This document shows positions 18,277 to 27,336 of a DNA stretch of 64,000 bases, piece by piece. The stretch is taken from assembly GCA_963726135.1 (NCBI GenBank), contig CAVSBE010000001.1:310001-374000 (forward strand), read 5' to 3'. The notes beneath the pieces are model-generated. The model ran no database searches, was not told the DNA's origin, and saw only the letters and a list, made by a program, of their open reading frames with translations. How positions within the stretch are numbered: the first letter of the stretch is position 1; each line of letters starts with the position of its first letter. The DNA is from Bog-473 sp963726135 (GTDB lineage Bacteria > Actinomycetota > Acidimicrobiia > Acidimicrobiales > RAAP-2). The position numbers and the translations under genes were made by a program.

Positions 18277-20034
18277 TCAGGTGCCCGGACCCTTGGCGAT
18301 CTCGGCCAGGAACTCGTCGTTGCTCGACGTGGTGCGGATCTTGTCCATGAGCAACTCAAGGCCGGCGGCATCCTTGCCGTCGCTGGCCAGGGCGTTGAGC
18401 ACCCGGCGCAGCTTCCAGACCTGTTGGAGCTGGCCCCGCTCGAAGAGCAGCTCCTCGTGTCGGGTCGAGCTGGCGTTGACGTCGATGGCCGGGTACAGGC
18501 GGCGCTCAGAAAGCCGGCGGTCTAGCCGCAACTCCATGTTGCCGGTGCCCTTGAACTCCTCGAAGATCACCTCGTCCATTTTGGAGCCCGTCTCCACCAG
18601 TGCCGAGGCCAGGATGGTCAGCGACCCGCCCTCCTCGACGTTGCGTGCCGCACCGAAGAACTTCTTGGGCGGGTAGAGCGCGCCGGAATCGACACCGCCG
18701 GACATGATCCGGCCGGTCGCCGGGGCAGCCAGGTTGTAGGCCCGGGCCAGGCGGGTGATGCCGTCGAGGACGATGACGACGTCCCTGCCCACCTCGACGA
18801 GCCGCTTGGCCCGCTCGATGGCCAACTCCGCCACCTGTGTGTGCTCGTCGGCGGGACGGTCGAAGGTCGACGCGATGACCTCGCCCTTCACCGAGCGGCG
18901 CATGTCGGTGACTTCTTCGGGCCGCTCGTCGACGAGAAGCACCATGAGGTGCACCTCGGGGTTGTTGGCCTCAATGGAGTGGGCGATCTGCTTCATGACC
19001 GTCGTCTTGCCCGCCTTGGGAGGCGAGACGATCATGCCGCGCTGACCCTTGCCGATGGGTGAAAGCAGGTCCACGATGCGGGCGGTCAAGTTGTCTTTGT
19101 CGCCGGGCATCTCGAGGTTGAGCCGCGAGTCGGGGAACAAGGGAGTGAGATCCTCGAAGCGGGGCCGGTTCCGCGCCTCTTCGGGGTCGAGGCCGGAGAC
19201 GGAGTCGATGCGCAGCAGCGCCGGGTACTTCTCGTTGTTCGACGCCGGACGGCACGCGCCCTCGATGTAGTCGCCGCGACGCAGAGCGAAGCGGCGGGCC
19301 TGGCTGATCGACACGTAGACGTCCTTGGGCGAGGCAAGGTAGCCCTCGCAGCGCAAGAAGCCGTAGCCCTCGTCGCGTAGGTCGAGCATGCCCTTCACCT
19401 CGACCAACTCACCCGAGTAGGGCTGCTCCTGGCCGCCACCCTGGAGCTCGCCGCCCTGGCCGCCGCGCTCGCGACCGCGCCGGCGGCGGCTGCGCCGGTT
19501 GCCGACGTCGCCGTCAGGCTGGTTGCGGTTCTGATTGTTCTGGTTCTGGCGGTTCCGGTTGCCCGGCTGGTTCTGTCCCTGGCTGTTCTGCCCGTTCTGG
19601 CGTGGCGCCGGATCGCCGCCGTCGGCCAGCTCGGGCGGCTCCACGAAGACCGCCGGCCCGGTGTCGCCTCGGCCGGCGGCCTCCGCCGTCGCCGTGGCGG
19701 CCGGGGCAACGGACTCGGTGGCACTGCCGCCGACCTCACCGTCTGCCGAGCCAGAGCTGGCCGCGCTGTCGGTATCGCTGGCGGCGGCGGTGGCGGAACG
19801 GGAGCGCCGGGTCGGCTTGGCGCCGTTGGCCTCGGCATGCCCCGCATCCCCGTTGCTCGAGCCAGCTGTAGCGGACCCGGAGGTCACGCCGGTGGCATCG
19901 AGGATCTGGTCAATGATGTCGGCCTTCTTCGTCCGGCTCGTCGTCTTGAGCGACATGGCCTGGGCGATGGCAGAGAGCTCGTCGCGCTCCTTGCCTTCGA
20001 GAACCGATCGTTCAAGCTGCTGTTCCGCAGTCAT
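18277..20034 (-). CDS. rho: Transcription termination factor Rho with long disordered insert
   Basis: Hexameric RNA-dependent ATPase that ends transcription. The product is 585 residues, about 165 longer than E. coli Rho. After the N-terminal helical Rho_N domain (residues 1-49) comes a low-complexity stretch (about 50-205) rich in Ala/Ser, then Asn/Gln (NRNRQNQNNQNRN) and Arg/Gly (RRSRRRRGRERGG). The primary RNA site starts near VKGMLDLRDEGYGF. Walker A is PPKAGKTTVMKQ and Walker B lies in VVIVLDGITRLARA. The ATG at 20034 is preceded by AGAGGAG. Confidence 0.97.
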   Translation of the reverse strand: MTAEQQLERSVLEGKERDELSAIAQAMSLKTTSRTKKADIIDQILDATGVTSGSATAGSSNGDAGHAEANGAKPTRRSRSATAAASDTDSAASSGSADGEVGGSATESVAPAATATAEAAGRGDTGPAVFVEPPELADGGDPAPRQNGQNSQGQNQPGNRNRQNQNNQNRNQPDGDVGNRRSRRRRGRERGGQGGELQGGGQEQPYSGELVEVKGMLDLRDEGYGFLRCEGYLASPKDVYVSISQARRFALRRGDYIEGACRPASNNEKYPALLRIDSVSGLDPEEARNRPRFEDLTPLFPDSRLNLEMPGDKDNLTARIVDLLSPIGKGQRGMIVSPPKAGKTTVMKQIAHSIEANNPEVHLMVLLVDERPEEVTDMRRSVKGEVIASTFDRPADEHTQVAELAIERAKRLVEVGRDVVIVLDGITRLARAYNLAAPATGRIMSGGVDSGALYPPKKFFGAARNVEEGGSLTILASALVETGSKMDEVIFEEFKGTGNMELRLDRRLSERRLYPAIDVNASSTRHEELLFERGQLQQVWKLRRVLNALASDGKDAAGLELLMDKIRTTSSNDEFLAEIAKGPGT

Positions 20035-20222
20035 CGGGCTCCTCTTCTGCGAGGGTTATCGCCGGCCCGGATTCGTCCGGCGCGCGGCAAAGGAATTTCA
20101 AGGAGGAGAAGGGATTCGCGTGTGAATGCCCTCCCCCGGATCACCACTGCGTGGTGCTCTCCCGAGACCGCTTGTACCCGCGGAGAGCGCTCACGAGGCG
20201 CAGTGGGGATGTACCCACTCTA

Positions 20223-20264
20223 GCGGGACCGAGGGGGTCATGCCAACACACCCCCTCTTCCCGC
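20223..20264. terminator. Long hairpin downstream of thrC
   Basis: GAGGGGGT (20231-20238) pairs with ACCCCCTC (20250-20257) around an 11-nt loop, and the stem continues outside a small internal loop as GCGGGA/TCCCGC. It sits in the 266-bp gap between the end of thrC and the start of rho. There is no T-run, in keeping with many actinobacterial terminators. Confidence 0.6.
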
Positions 20265-20300
20265 AGGTCATTCTGCGTTCCGGACCGGGCCGGGATCCCC

Positions 20301-21344
20301 TCAGAGCGAGATCTCGGCCAGCACGGAGTGAAGGTCGAGGTCGATGACCAAGGGCACCGAGATCGCTTTGATGGCCAGGTCCGGGTCCTTCAGGCCGTGC
20401 CCGGTCAACACGCACACAACCTTGGACCCCTCCGGTACGCCCTGCTTGATGAGCCCGGCGACCGAGGCCGAGGATGCCGCCTCGCAGAAGATCGACTCCT
20501 GCCGGGCCAAGAACGTGTACGCGTCCATGATCTCGTCGTCGGTCACTGCGGTGATGGACCCGCCGGACTCCGACGCGGCGGCCGTGGCCGAATACCAGCT
20601 GGCCGGGTTGCCGATGCGGATCGCGGTGGCAATCGTCTCGGGGTTTTCCACCGGGTGCCCGAGGACGATGGGCGCGGCCCCGGCGGCCTGGAACCCGAGC
20701 ATACGAGGCAGCTTGGAGGACTGCCCGGCCTCCTTGTACTTGAGGTAACCACGCCAGTAGGCCGAGATATTCCCGGCATTGCCCACCGGGATGCAGTGCA
20801 CGTCGGGCGCGTCGCCCAGGACGTCGACTATCTCGAAGGCACCCGTCATCTGTCCTTCAATCCGGTGCGGGTTGACCGAATTGACGACCGTGATCGGCGC
20901 GTGGTTGGGGAGGTCGCGCACGATGTCCAGCAGCTGGTCGAAGTTCCCTCGTACCTGCAGGACCCGCGCGCCGTGCATCAGGGCCTGCGCCAGTTTGCCC
21001 AGGGCGATGTGGCCGTCGGGGATGAGGACCACGCAGGCTAGGCCCGCCCGCGAGGCGTAGGCAGCCGCTGAAGCCGACGTGTTGCCCGTCGACGCGCACA
21101 CCACCGCCTTGGCACCCTCGTCCAGCGCCATGGAGATGGCCATGGTCATGCCGCGGTCCTTGAAGCTCCCGGTCGGGTTCGACCCTTCGACCTTGAGCCA
21201 CACCTCCGCGCCGACGCGCTCGGAGAGGCGGGGCGCCGGCACCAGTGGCGTGCCTCCTTCGAGCAGGGTGACGACGGGCGTCCGGTCGGTGATCGGGAGG
21301 AAGGCGCGGTACTCCTCCATGATGCCGCGCCATCCGGCCGTCAC
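20301..21344 (-). CDS. thrC: Threonine synthase
   Basis: PLP enzyme that converts O-phosphohomoserine to threonine. The product is 347 residues. The PLP lysine is in SNPTGSFKDRGMTMA (about residue 60), and the phosphate-binding loop reads PVGNAGNISAYWRGY. The GTG start at 21342-21344 overlaps the hom stop as GTGA. thrB, which normally follows in actinobacteria, is absent; rho comes next. Confidence 0.95.
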   Translation of the reverse strand: MTAGWRGIMEEYRAFLPITDRTPVVTLLEGGTPLVPAPRLSERVGAEVWLKVEGSNPTGSFKDRGMTMAISMALDEGAKAVVCASTGNTSASAAAYASRAGLACVVLIPDGHIALGKLAQALMHGARVLQVRGNFDQLLDIVRDLPNHAPITVVNSVNPHRIEGQMTGAFEIVDVLGDAPDVHCIPVGNAGNISAYWRGYLKYKEAGQSSKLPRMLGFQAAGAAPIVLGHPVENPETIATAIRIGNPASWYSATAAASESGGSITAVTDDEIMDAYTFLARQESIFCEAASSASVAGLIKQGVPEGSKVVCVLTGHGLKDPDLAIKAISVPLVIDLDLHSVLAEISL

Positions 21345-22720
21345 GGCGCGACCCCCGCTCCTCCTGCGTCACCCTCGCCCCCGCCGATGACTCGGAGCAC
21401 GCCGCTCACCCGGTCCACCGCTTGGTGGCGGCGCAGCTCGTCGATGGTTGCGAGCAGGTCGCCCTCGCGGGCGACGTGGGTCAGGAAGATCAGCCGGGCC
21501 TCCTCCGCCAGGCCGACCTGCTCCATGGCCCGGATGGAGACGTCGTGGTCCCCGAAGATCTTGGCCACCGCGGCCAGCACACCAGGTCGGTCGGCCACGT
21601 CCATGCTGAGGTAGAACGCGGAGCGCATGTCGTTCTGCGAACGGACGGTCGTGCTCGTGCGCTTCGGCGCCGGTGCCGGCGCGCCGGCGAGGAGGTTACG
21701 GGACGCGTCGACCAGGTCGCCCAGCATGGCGCTGGCGGTCGGGCCTCCGCCGGCACCGCGGCCGTAGAGCATCAGCTCGCCGCTCACGGCCCCCTCGACG
21801 AACACGGCGTTGAAGGCGCCGCGCACCGCCGCCAACGGGTGCGTCTTCGGCACCATGGCCGGGTGGACGCGGATCGACACCTCGGGCCCGCCGTCGATCA
21901 GCTCGGCGATGGCGAGCAGCTTGACCGAGTATCCGAGCCGGCTGGCATACGCGACGTCGGCTGTGCTGACCCCGCTGATGCCCTCGCGATGCACGTCAGC
22001 GTCGACGACATCGCTGCCGAACGCCAACGAGGCCAGGATGGCCGCCTTCGCAGCGGCGTCGTGCCCATCCACGTCCGCCGTGGGGTCGCGCTCGGCCAGG
22101 CCGAGCTCCTGGGCCTCACGCAGCACGTCGTCGTAGCTGTCGCCGTCCTCCTCCATGCGGGTGAGGATGTAGTTGGTCGTGCCGTTCACGATCCCCATCA
22201 CCCGGACGATCTGCTCCCCTGCCAGTGACTCGCGCAGCGGCCGGATCACTGGGATGGCGCCGGCCACGGCTGCCTCGTAGAGCAGGTCCACCCCGTTGGC
22301 CGCCGCCACCTCCGCCAGCTCGGCGCCGGCCACCGCCAGTAGCGCCTTGTTCGCCGTGACGACCGGCTTGCCGTTCCGCAGTGCCGTCTCGACCAGCTCG
22401 TGCGCGGGGTGGAGTCCCCCGATGACCTCGACCACCACGTCGACGTCGTCCCGGGCAACCAGCGTGGCGGCGTCGGTGCCGATGAGGTCGGCCCGGATGG
22501 AGGGAGCACGCGGGCGGTCGGGATTGGCGACCGCGATCCCGACAAGCTCCAGGCGGATGCCGGTACGGGCGGCGACGTCGTCGTTGCGGGTGAGAAGGAT
22601 CTCGGCGAGGGCGCTCCCCACGTTGCCGCACCCGAGCAGGCCGACACGCACGGTGGGGGCCGGGTGCGCGTGCGGGTGGATGCGGCCGCCCGCCGCTGCG
22701 CTGGCCTGGTCGGCGGTCAC
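21341..22720 (-). CDS. hom: Homoserine dehydrogenase with ACT domain
   Basis: NAD(P)-dependent reduction of aspartate semialdehyde to homoserine, a branch point to threonine and methionine. The product is about 459 residues. The Rossmann motif VGLLGCGNVGSALAEIL lies near the N-terminus, TANKALLA and GIVNGTTNYILTRM in the middle, and a C-terminal ACT domain (YLSMDVADRPGVLAAVAKIF) for feedback inhibition by threonine. GTG 22718-22720 is preferred to the TTG two codons earlier because a TACCGT box ends 6 bp before it. Confidence 0.95.
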   Translation of the reverse strand: MTADQASAAAGGRIHPHAHPAPTVRVGLLGCGNVGSALAEILLTRNDDVAARTGIRLELVGIAVANPDRPRAPSIRADLIGTDAATLVARDDVDVVVEVIGGLHPAHELVETALRNGKPVVTANKALLAVAGAELAEVAAANGVDLLYEAAVAGAIPVIRPLRESLAGEQIVRVMGIVNGTTNYILTRMEEDGDSYDDVLREAQELGLAERDPTADVDGHDAAAKAAILASLAFGSDVVDADVHREGISGVSTADVAYASRLGYSVKLLAIAELIDGGPEVSIRVHPAMVPKTHPLAAVRGAFNAVFVEGAVSGELMLYGRGAGGGPTASAMLGDLVDASRNLLAGAPAPAPKRTSTTVRSQNDMRSAFYLSMDVADRPGVLAAVAKIFGDHDVSIRAMEQVGLAEEARLIFLTHVAREGDLLATIDELRRHQAVDRVSGVLRVIGGGEGDAGGAGVAP

Positions 22721-22726
22721 CTCCAA

Positions 22727-22732
22727 ACGGTA
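22727..22732 (-). promoter_or_regulatory. Possible -10 box for hom-thrC
   Basis: On the minus strand TACCGT lies 6 bp before the GTG start of hom. No ribosome site fits the spacing, so a leaderless hom-thrC transcript is likely. Confidence 0.4.
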
Positions 22733-22774
22733 CAGGCTGGTTGCGGCTCCACCGGGACCTGCCGGCGTGCGCGC

Positions 22775-24082
22775 TCAGGCGTCGAGGTTCGTGAGGTCCT
22801 CGAATGTCTCCCGGCGGACCACGACGCGGGCAATGCCGTCGGAGACGAAGATGACGGCCGGTCGGGGCACCTTGTTGTAGTTGGACGCCATCGCGTATCC
22901 GTAGGCACCGGTGACCGGCGTGGCCAGGATGTCACCCACTTCCAGGTCGTCGGGCACGAAGGCCTCCGGCACGACGAGATCACCGCTCTCACAGTGCTTG
23001 CCGACGACGCGGACCGGCCGCGGGCGGGCCGCCGCAGCCGACCGCGGGAGGAAGGCCTCGTAGCCGCTGCCGTAGAGAACAGGTCGCGGGTTGTCACTCA
23101 TGCCGCCGTCGACGCTCACGTAGGTGCGGATGCCCGGGAGGTGCTTGACGGTTCCGACGGTGTAGAGGGTGATACCAGCGGTGGCGACAATGGACCGCCC
23201 GGGCTCGGCCGAGACCCGCGTGGCCGGGTTGACCCCGGCCTTGGCACAGGCGTCGAGGGTGGCCTCGGCCCACTCTGCCTGGGTCGGCGCCGACTCCCCG
23301 TTGACATAGGGCACGCCCAGGCCGCCGCCGACGACGAGTTCGGGCAGACCGAGCGGTGCGAAGAACGCGCCGAGCACCTCTGCGGCCAGCTCGAAGGATG
23401 AGGCTTCGAACACTTGGCTGCCGATATGTGCGTGTACGCCCACCAGCTCCACGCCCGGCATGAGCTCGAGTGCGGCCACCGCCTCCGCGGCGGCCCCTGA
23501 AGAGACCGAAAAACCGAATTTGGAGTCCTCCTGCCCTGTGCGCACGAATTCGTGGGTGTGCGCCTCGACACCGGGCGTCACGCGGACGAGGACCCTCGGC
23601 CGGGTCTGCGCCGGCGCCGACGACTCGAGCACACCTCCGAGGCGGGCGATCTCGTCGAACGAGTCGACGACGATGCGGCCGATGCCCAGCTCCAGCGCCG
23701 TGGCCAGCTCCTCGGTCGACTTGTTGTTGCCGTGCAGTACGAGGCGGTCAGCCGGGACACCGGCCGACAGGGCCACGTGGAGCTCGCCGCCGGAGGCGAC
23801 ATCGAGGTGCATGCCCTCCTCGTGGACCAGGCGGGCGATGGCCCGGCACAAGAAGGCCTTGGTGGCGTACGCGACGCCGCCCCCCCAGGCCGCCACCGCC
23901 ACGCGACAGGCGTGACGCAATTGGTCCTCGTCGTAGACGAAGAGCGGGGTGCCGAACTCCTCCGCCAGCTCGAGCAGGTCGATGCCACCGACGTGCAGGT
24001 GACCCTTCTCGTCGACCGACGCGGTGCGCGGGAGGAGCTGGCGCTCCAGAGGTGCGGTCGCGACGTCGTGGTCCGTCGGCAT
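22775..24082 (-). CDS. lysA: Diaminopimelate decarboxylase
   Basis: PLP enzyme that decarboxylates meso-diaminopimelate to lysine, the last step of lysine synthesis. The product is 435 residues with a fold-III (alanine racemase-like) barrel. The PLP lysine is in AYATKAFLC (about residue 70), the glycine-rich loop is GGGLGVPY, and the decarboxylase signature is CESGD. ATG 24080-24082 is the start supported by an upstream TATCCT box; the open frame running upstream through the tRNA gene is not coding. argS, the usual upstream neighbour, is missing. Confidence 0.95.
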   Translation of the reverse strand: MPTDHDVATAPLERQLLPRTASVDEKGHLHVGGIDLLELAEEFGTPLFVYDEDQLRHACRVAVAAWGGGVAYATKAFLCRAIARLVHEEGMHLDVASGGELHVALSAGVPADRLVLHGNNKSTEELATALELGIGRIVVDSFDEIARLGGVLESSAPAQTRPRVLVRVTPGVEAHTHEFVRTGQEDSKFGFSVSSGAAAEAVAALELMPGVELVGVHAHIGSQVFEASSFELAAEVLGAFFAPLGLPELVVGGGLGVPYVNGESAPTQAEWAEATLDACAKAGVNPATRVSAEPGRSIVATAGITLYTVGTVKHLPGIRTYVSVDGGMSDNPRPVLYGSGYEAFLPRSAAAARPRPVRVVGKHCESGDLVVPEAFVPDDLEVGDILATPVTGAYGYAMASNYNKVPRPAVIFVSDGIARVVVRRETFEDLTNLDA

Positions 24083-24090
24083 GGAGATGC

Positions 24091-24096
24091 AGGATA
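24091..24096 (-). promoter_or_regulatory. Possible -10 box for lysA
   Basis: TATCCT on the minus strand, 8 bp before the lysA ATG and with no Shine-Dalgarno sequence, fits a leaderless start. Confidence 0.4.
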
Positions 24097-24190
24097 CGGC
24101 AGCGTTCGGCCGCTCCGTGAGTCCGGCGGCCTGACCGGGAGGGCCGGCGGCGCGTGACGAGTACCATCGTCCCCTGCGCTTGCAGCGCCC

Positions 24191-24265
24191 GCCCCCGTAG
24201 CTCAGCGGATAGAGCACCGGCCTCCGGAGCCGGTGGCGCAGGTTCGAGTCCTGCCGGGGGCGCCA
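24191..24265 (+). tRNA. tRNA-Arg (anticodon CCG)
   Basis: Full cloverleaf with encoded CCA. The acceptor stem GCCCCCG pairs with CGGGGGC, the D arm begins TAGCTCAGCGGATAGAGCA, the anticodon stem CCGGC/GCCGG encloses loop CTCCGGA with anticodon CCG at 24224-24226, and the T arm contains GGTTCGAGTCC. It decodes CGG. A copy of its last 16 bases follows 5 bp downstream. Confidence 0.96.
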
Positions 24266-24287
24266 ATGTGACTGCCGGGGGCGCCAA
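24251..24287 (+). repeat. Duplicated tRNA-Arg 3' end, possible attachment-site scar
   Basis: CTGCCGGGGGCGCCAA occurs at 24251-24266 (the tRNA 3' end) and again at 24272-24287. Integrative elements that use tRNA genes leave such copies of the 3' end. Accessory DNA begins immediately after, but no integrase gene is visible nearby. Confidence 0.5.
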
Positions 24288-25098
24288 CAGCCGGCGCTTC
24301 GGGATAGGAGATAAGGGGTCTCAAAACTCCGCACCCCGCCGCGCCCGAGGTTCGAAGCCCCACGCCGGCCCCTAAATAGACGGCGCCGCGAAACACCGCA
24401 ACCCGGCCACCCCGTTCCTCGTGGTTCGAACGTCCGAGTCCCCAAGCGCCCACTTTGAGGAGTCGGGAGAGAGGAGCGCGGGCACCGAAACGACGACAAA
24501 AGGGCAGCGCGCCCGGGAGCGAGGCACGGCGGCCGGCACCACCCGGGAAACAGAGGGGCACCGCGGCGCGGGGCGGGGCGGCTTGGCGATGCAGGCGAAG
24601 ATGTTTGCGCCTGACCCCATACCGGCACTTCGGGGCTACCTAGCCCGATGCTTACCGCCCACTCCGCCGAGCCTGCCGACACTGAATCTGTCGCACGAAG
24701 CTGAGAGCGACAAGCAGCAGTCCGACGACGATGAAGATGTCGGCGTCTGGCTCACTTCTGGATCAGATCATCCTCGCACTCGCCGTGTACCTGGGCCTCG
24801 TCCAACTCACCGTTGCCTGGGCTCGAAGAGTTAGAGGCCCAGCCGCGGCGAGACGCGCGGACGACGCATTCGTCGAAGATGGCCACCGCGGCGACGTCAC
24901 TGTGTCGACGCACTGAATCACGGATTGAAGGGATGGTGAACGAGCCATCCCGATCACCGGATCCGTGCGCCATATTCAGCCCCAAAGGCAACTAGCTGAC
25001 CGGTCAGGCAATCGTGATTGCGCAACCGCCGCTGCTGGAGCAGGATGACGCTCAATGGACCCAGGCGGTCTGTTGGCGAATGCAGAGAAGGGGACACA
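24288..25098. other. 811 bp without a supported gene
   Basis: No open frame here looks like a real protein in codon use or composition. The stretch has two further T-arm-like pieces (GGTTCGAAGCC at 24349 and GGTTCGAACGTCC at 24423), and GCCGGCG (24290-24296) pairs with CGCCGGC (24363-24369), but no full tRNA can be folded. It reads like a decayed junction. Confidence 0.5.
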
Positions 25099-26595
25099 AT
25101 GAGCCTGTTCGGTCAGCGCATCGGTCGTGGCATTGGCGCCATCGCCTTGGTCGGCGGTTTCGTCGGCAGCGGCGCAGCAGTAGTTCTTGCGAGCAGCATT
25201 CCCGAGGCCGGAGCCGTACCGACGGTGTCCCCCTGTCCCGCGCCGGTCATCTCGGGAACGACCGCGACGGTGACGTGTTCGTACAACGGGACGAACGGAA
25301 CGGACGGCAGCGCGCAGAGCTGGACCGTGCCCGCCGGAGTGACCCAAGCGACCTTCGACGTTTTCGGCGCGCAAGGCGGCGGCTCGTCGGGCGGACCGGG
25401 AGGAGAGGACGTAGGGACCTTCACCGTCACTCCTGGTTCGACCTACCAGATCAACGTCGGGGGCCAGCCGAGCGGCACCGCCGCGGGGTACAACGGTGGC
25501 GGCAGTGCGGGCACCCTCGGTAGTACAACCGGCGGCGGCGGCGCGTCTGATATTCGCGACGGTGGCTACGGCCTCGCCGACCGCATTGCAGTTGCGGGCG
25601 GTGGAGGCGGATCCGCCGCCGGATCCGGCGGCGGACCCGGCGTCGTTTCCGGCGGCGACGGGGGTGGTGCGGACGGCAGTAGCACCGCGGGTTGCCAATA
25701 CTGCGGTGGAGGCGGCACCAGCTCGGCCGGGGGCCCCGCGGCCTCAGTCCCCGCGAGCTCAGGTGGGGGGCCTTGCGATCCGAACTACCTCGTGTCGAGC
25801 ACGGTCCCCATAGCGCCGACAAGCGGCGGGTCGGGTGTCGGCGGAAACGGCGGTTCGCGCTCCTGCACGTATCAGAATCCCCTAGCTTCGACCCCTACTA
25901 CCTACTATGAGGGCGGCGGCGGCGGTGGCGGTGGCTGGTTCGGCGGTGGCGGCGGCGATGGGTATATCGGTGGATTCACATTTCCGAACTTCAGTACTCC
26001 AGGGGGCGGCGGGTCGGGCCACATCGACAACTCGGCCACGTCCCCCAACTCCAACACCGGCGTCCAGTCGGGTAACGGCGAGGTCGTCATCACTTACACC
26101 GTGCCGAGCGACAATGACCTCTCGCTCAGCCAACCGGCCAACATCACCAACGTGAACGCCACCAGCCCGAGCGGAGCCAAAGTCACCTATTCGCTCCCGA
26201 CAGTGAGCGATCCCGACGACGCAAAGGTGCCCACGCCGAGCTGTACGCCCATATCTGGGTCCACCTTCGCCATCGGGACCACGACGGTCAACTGCTCGGT
26301 GAGCGATGCAGACGACTCCAACAGCCCACAGGCGACCAGCTTCACGGTGAGCGTGGTCGGGGCGCCCCAGCAGCTCGCCAACCTCAAGAGCGCTTCGCCG
26401 GGCAGCATCTTGCAGGGCACGGTGGGCGTGGCGGCAAGTCAGCTCGCCCACGGCCACGCCAAGCTGGCCTGCGGTGCCTTGAAGACCTACATCGTCGAGG
26501 TGCAAGTGGGCGAGTTCTTCAAGCTGATCCCGGTGGCGACGGCCAACCAGCTCATTGCATCGGCAAAGAACATCGAGGCGGTGATTCCCTGCTGA
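25099..26595 (+). CDS. Secreted glycine-rich protein with HYR domain
   Basis: Exported surface-type protein of 498 residues. The N-terminus has an Arg followed by a hydrophobic stretch (GIGAIALVGGFVGSGAAVVLAS), a likely signal peptide. The middle (about residues 95-330) is a Gly-rich repetitive domain with GGGGASDIRDG, a motif of bacterial glycine-rich proteins. Residues about 345-430 (SYSLP/SDPDD, TFAIGTTTVNCSVSD) fit a HYR adhesion domain. A C-terminal segment of about 70 residues has two Cys. Adhesion is inferred from domain type only. ATG 25099 follows AGAAGGGGA. Confidence 0.75.
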   Translation: MSLFGQRIGRGIGAIALVGGFVGSGAAVVLASSIPEAGAVPTVSPCPAPVISGTTATVTCSYNGTNGTDGSAQSWTVPAGVTQATFDVFGAQGGGSSGGPGGEDVGTFTVTPGSTYQINVGGQPSGTAAGYNGGGSAGTLGSTTGGGGASDIRDGGYGLADRIAVAGGGGGSAAGSGGGPGVVSGGDGGGADGSSTAGCQYCGGGGTSSAGGPAASVPASSGGGPCDPNYLVSSTVPIAPTSGGSGVGGNGGSRSCTYQNPLASTPTTYYEGGGGGGGGWFGGGGGDGYIGGFTFPNFSTPGGGGSGHIDNSATSPNSNTGVQSGNGEVVITYTVPSDNDLSLSQPANITNVNATSPSGAKVTYSLPTVSDPDDAKVPTPSCTPISGSTFAIGTTTVNCSVSDADDSNSPQATSFTVSVVGAPQQLANLKSASPGSILQGTVGVAASQLAHGHAKLACGALKTYIVEVQVGEFFKLIPVATANQLIASAKNIEAVIPC

Positions 26596-26768
26596 TTGAG
26601 CGAGCGGTGTGACAAGCGAGCGACTGCGCCTTCGGACGGGGTCGTTTCGCGTGCTGGTCCGGGTGCCCCAGTACGCCGGATCAGGGCGCAACAGAGGCCG
26701 GAGTGCATCGGCGGTCTACCCTCGCCCAATCACGATGTCTGATCAGCACGCCGAAGTATTCCCTGGGT

Positions 26769-27002
26769 TCATCTCCGAGGCTGGGCGGTGCTGGCCGGCA
26801 ACTTCTCGACTCGTTCCGGTCTGCTGAACGCCTCCGGAGCGGCGGCGGCTTTGTCGGCATCGCTTGAGCATCTCGAACAGACCAAAACCCCGCCGTCCTG
26901 CACGATCCAGTTACCGAGCTCAGCGGTCGTGACGTCTTCGCTCTTACAACCACAAAGCGAACACCTGCCGTTCGCCGACTCGTGCTGCGTCACGAGACCC
27001 AT
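26769..27002 (-). CDS. Small protein with zinc-ribbon-like Cys pairs
   Basis: Possible 77-residue protein beginning MGLVTQHESANGR. Cys pairs in CSLCGC (about residues 15-20) and CSRC (about 42-45), 25 residues apart, could bind one zinc ion. The C-terminus is Ala/Pro/Arg-rich. There is no clear ribosome site and no recognisable neighbour relation. Function is unknown, and the possibility of a chance open frame remains. Confidence 0.42.
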   Translation of the reverse strand: MGLVTQHESANGRCSLCGCKSEDVTTAELGNWIVQDGGVLVCSRCSSDADKAAAAPEAFSRPERVEKLPASTAQPRR

Positions 27003-27336
27003 GGTGCCCACGCCGCCCCCCTGAATGGGGGATGGTGGGAGGTCGCGCTTCAGGCGATGCTGTCCCAATTCGCCGGGACTGGGTCACACCTGCTGACCGA
27101 TCGGGTCTCCGAGCTATCCCCCGACTCTCGATGTCGAGTCCTTGTTCGGCAATCCCAATGGGCAAGCGGCGCCGGGAAGCTACCTGTGAATTCGCGTGGA
27201 ATGTCGGTGGGAGTTCGTGTTTGATGACATTTGTTCGCTGACCAGGACAGCAAGGACTCTGCTAGCGCGGATCATTGACATCACCCGTGATCTGCGGTCA
27301 ACCCCTCCTCGTCCCCTCTGCCGGGCGTCCAGCCGG
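27003..27336. other. 334 bp without a recognised feature
   Basis: Between the small Cys protein and the end of the secreted protein gene. Open frames are short, overlap on both strands and lack coding character. I see no RNA or repeat here. Confidence 0.4.

Noticed and set aside
20035..24200. Riboswitch (T-box, lysine or threonine leader) before lysA, hom or thrC
   Set aside because: Starts look leaderless or overlapping, leaving no room for a leader RNA.
24290..24369. Second tRNA suggested by GCCGGCG/CGCCGGC ends and GGTTCGAAGCC
   Set aside because: No acceptable D arm, a 12-nt anticodon loop and mismatches in the T stem; kept only as a possible scar.
24083..24682. Extension of lysA through the tRNA gene to 635 codons
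   Set aside because: It would translate across tRNA-Arg; lysA has a supported start at 24082.
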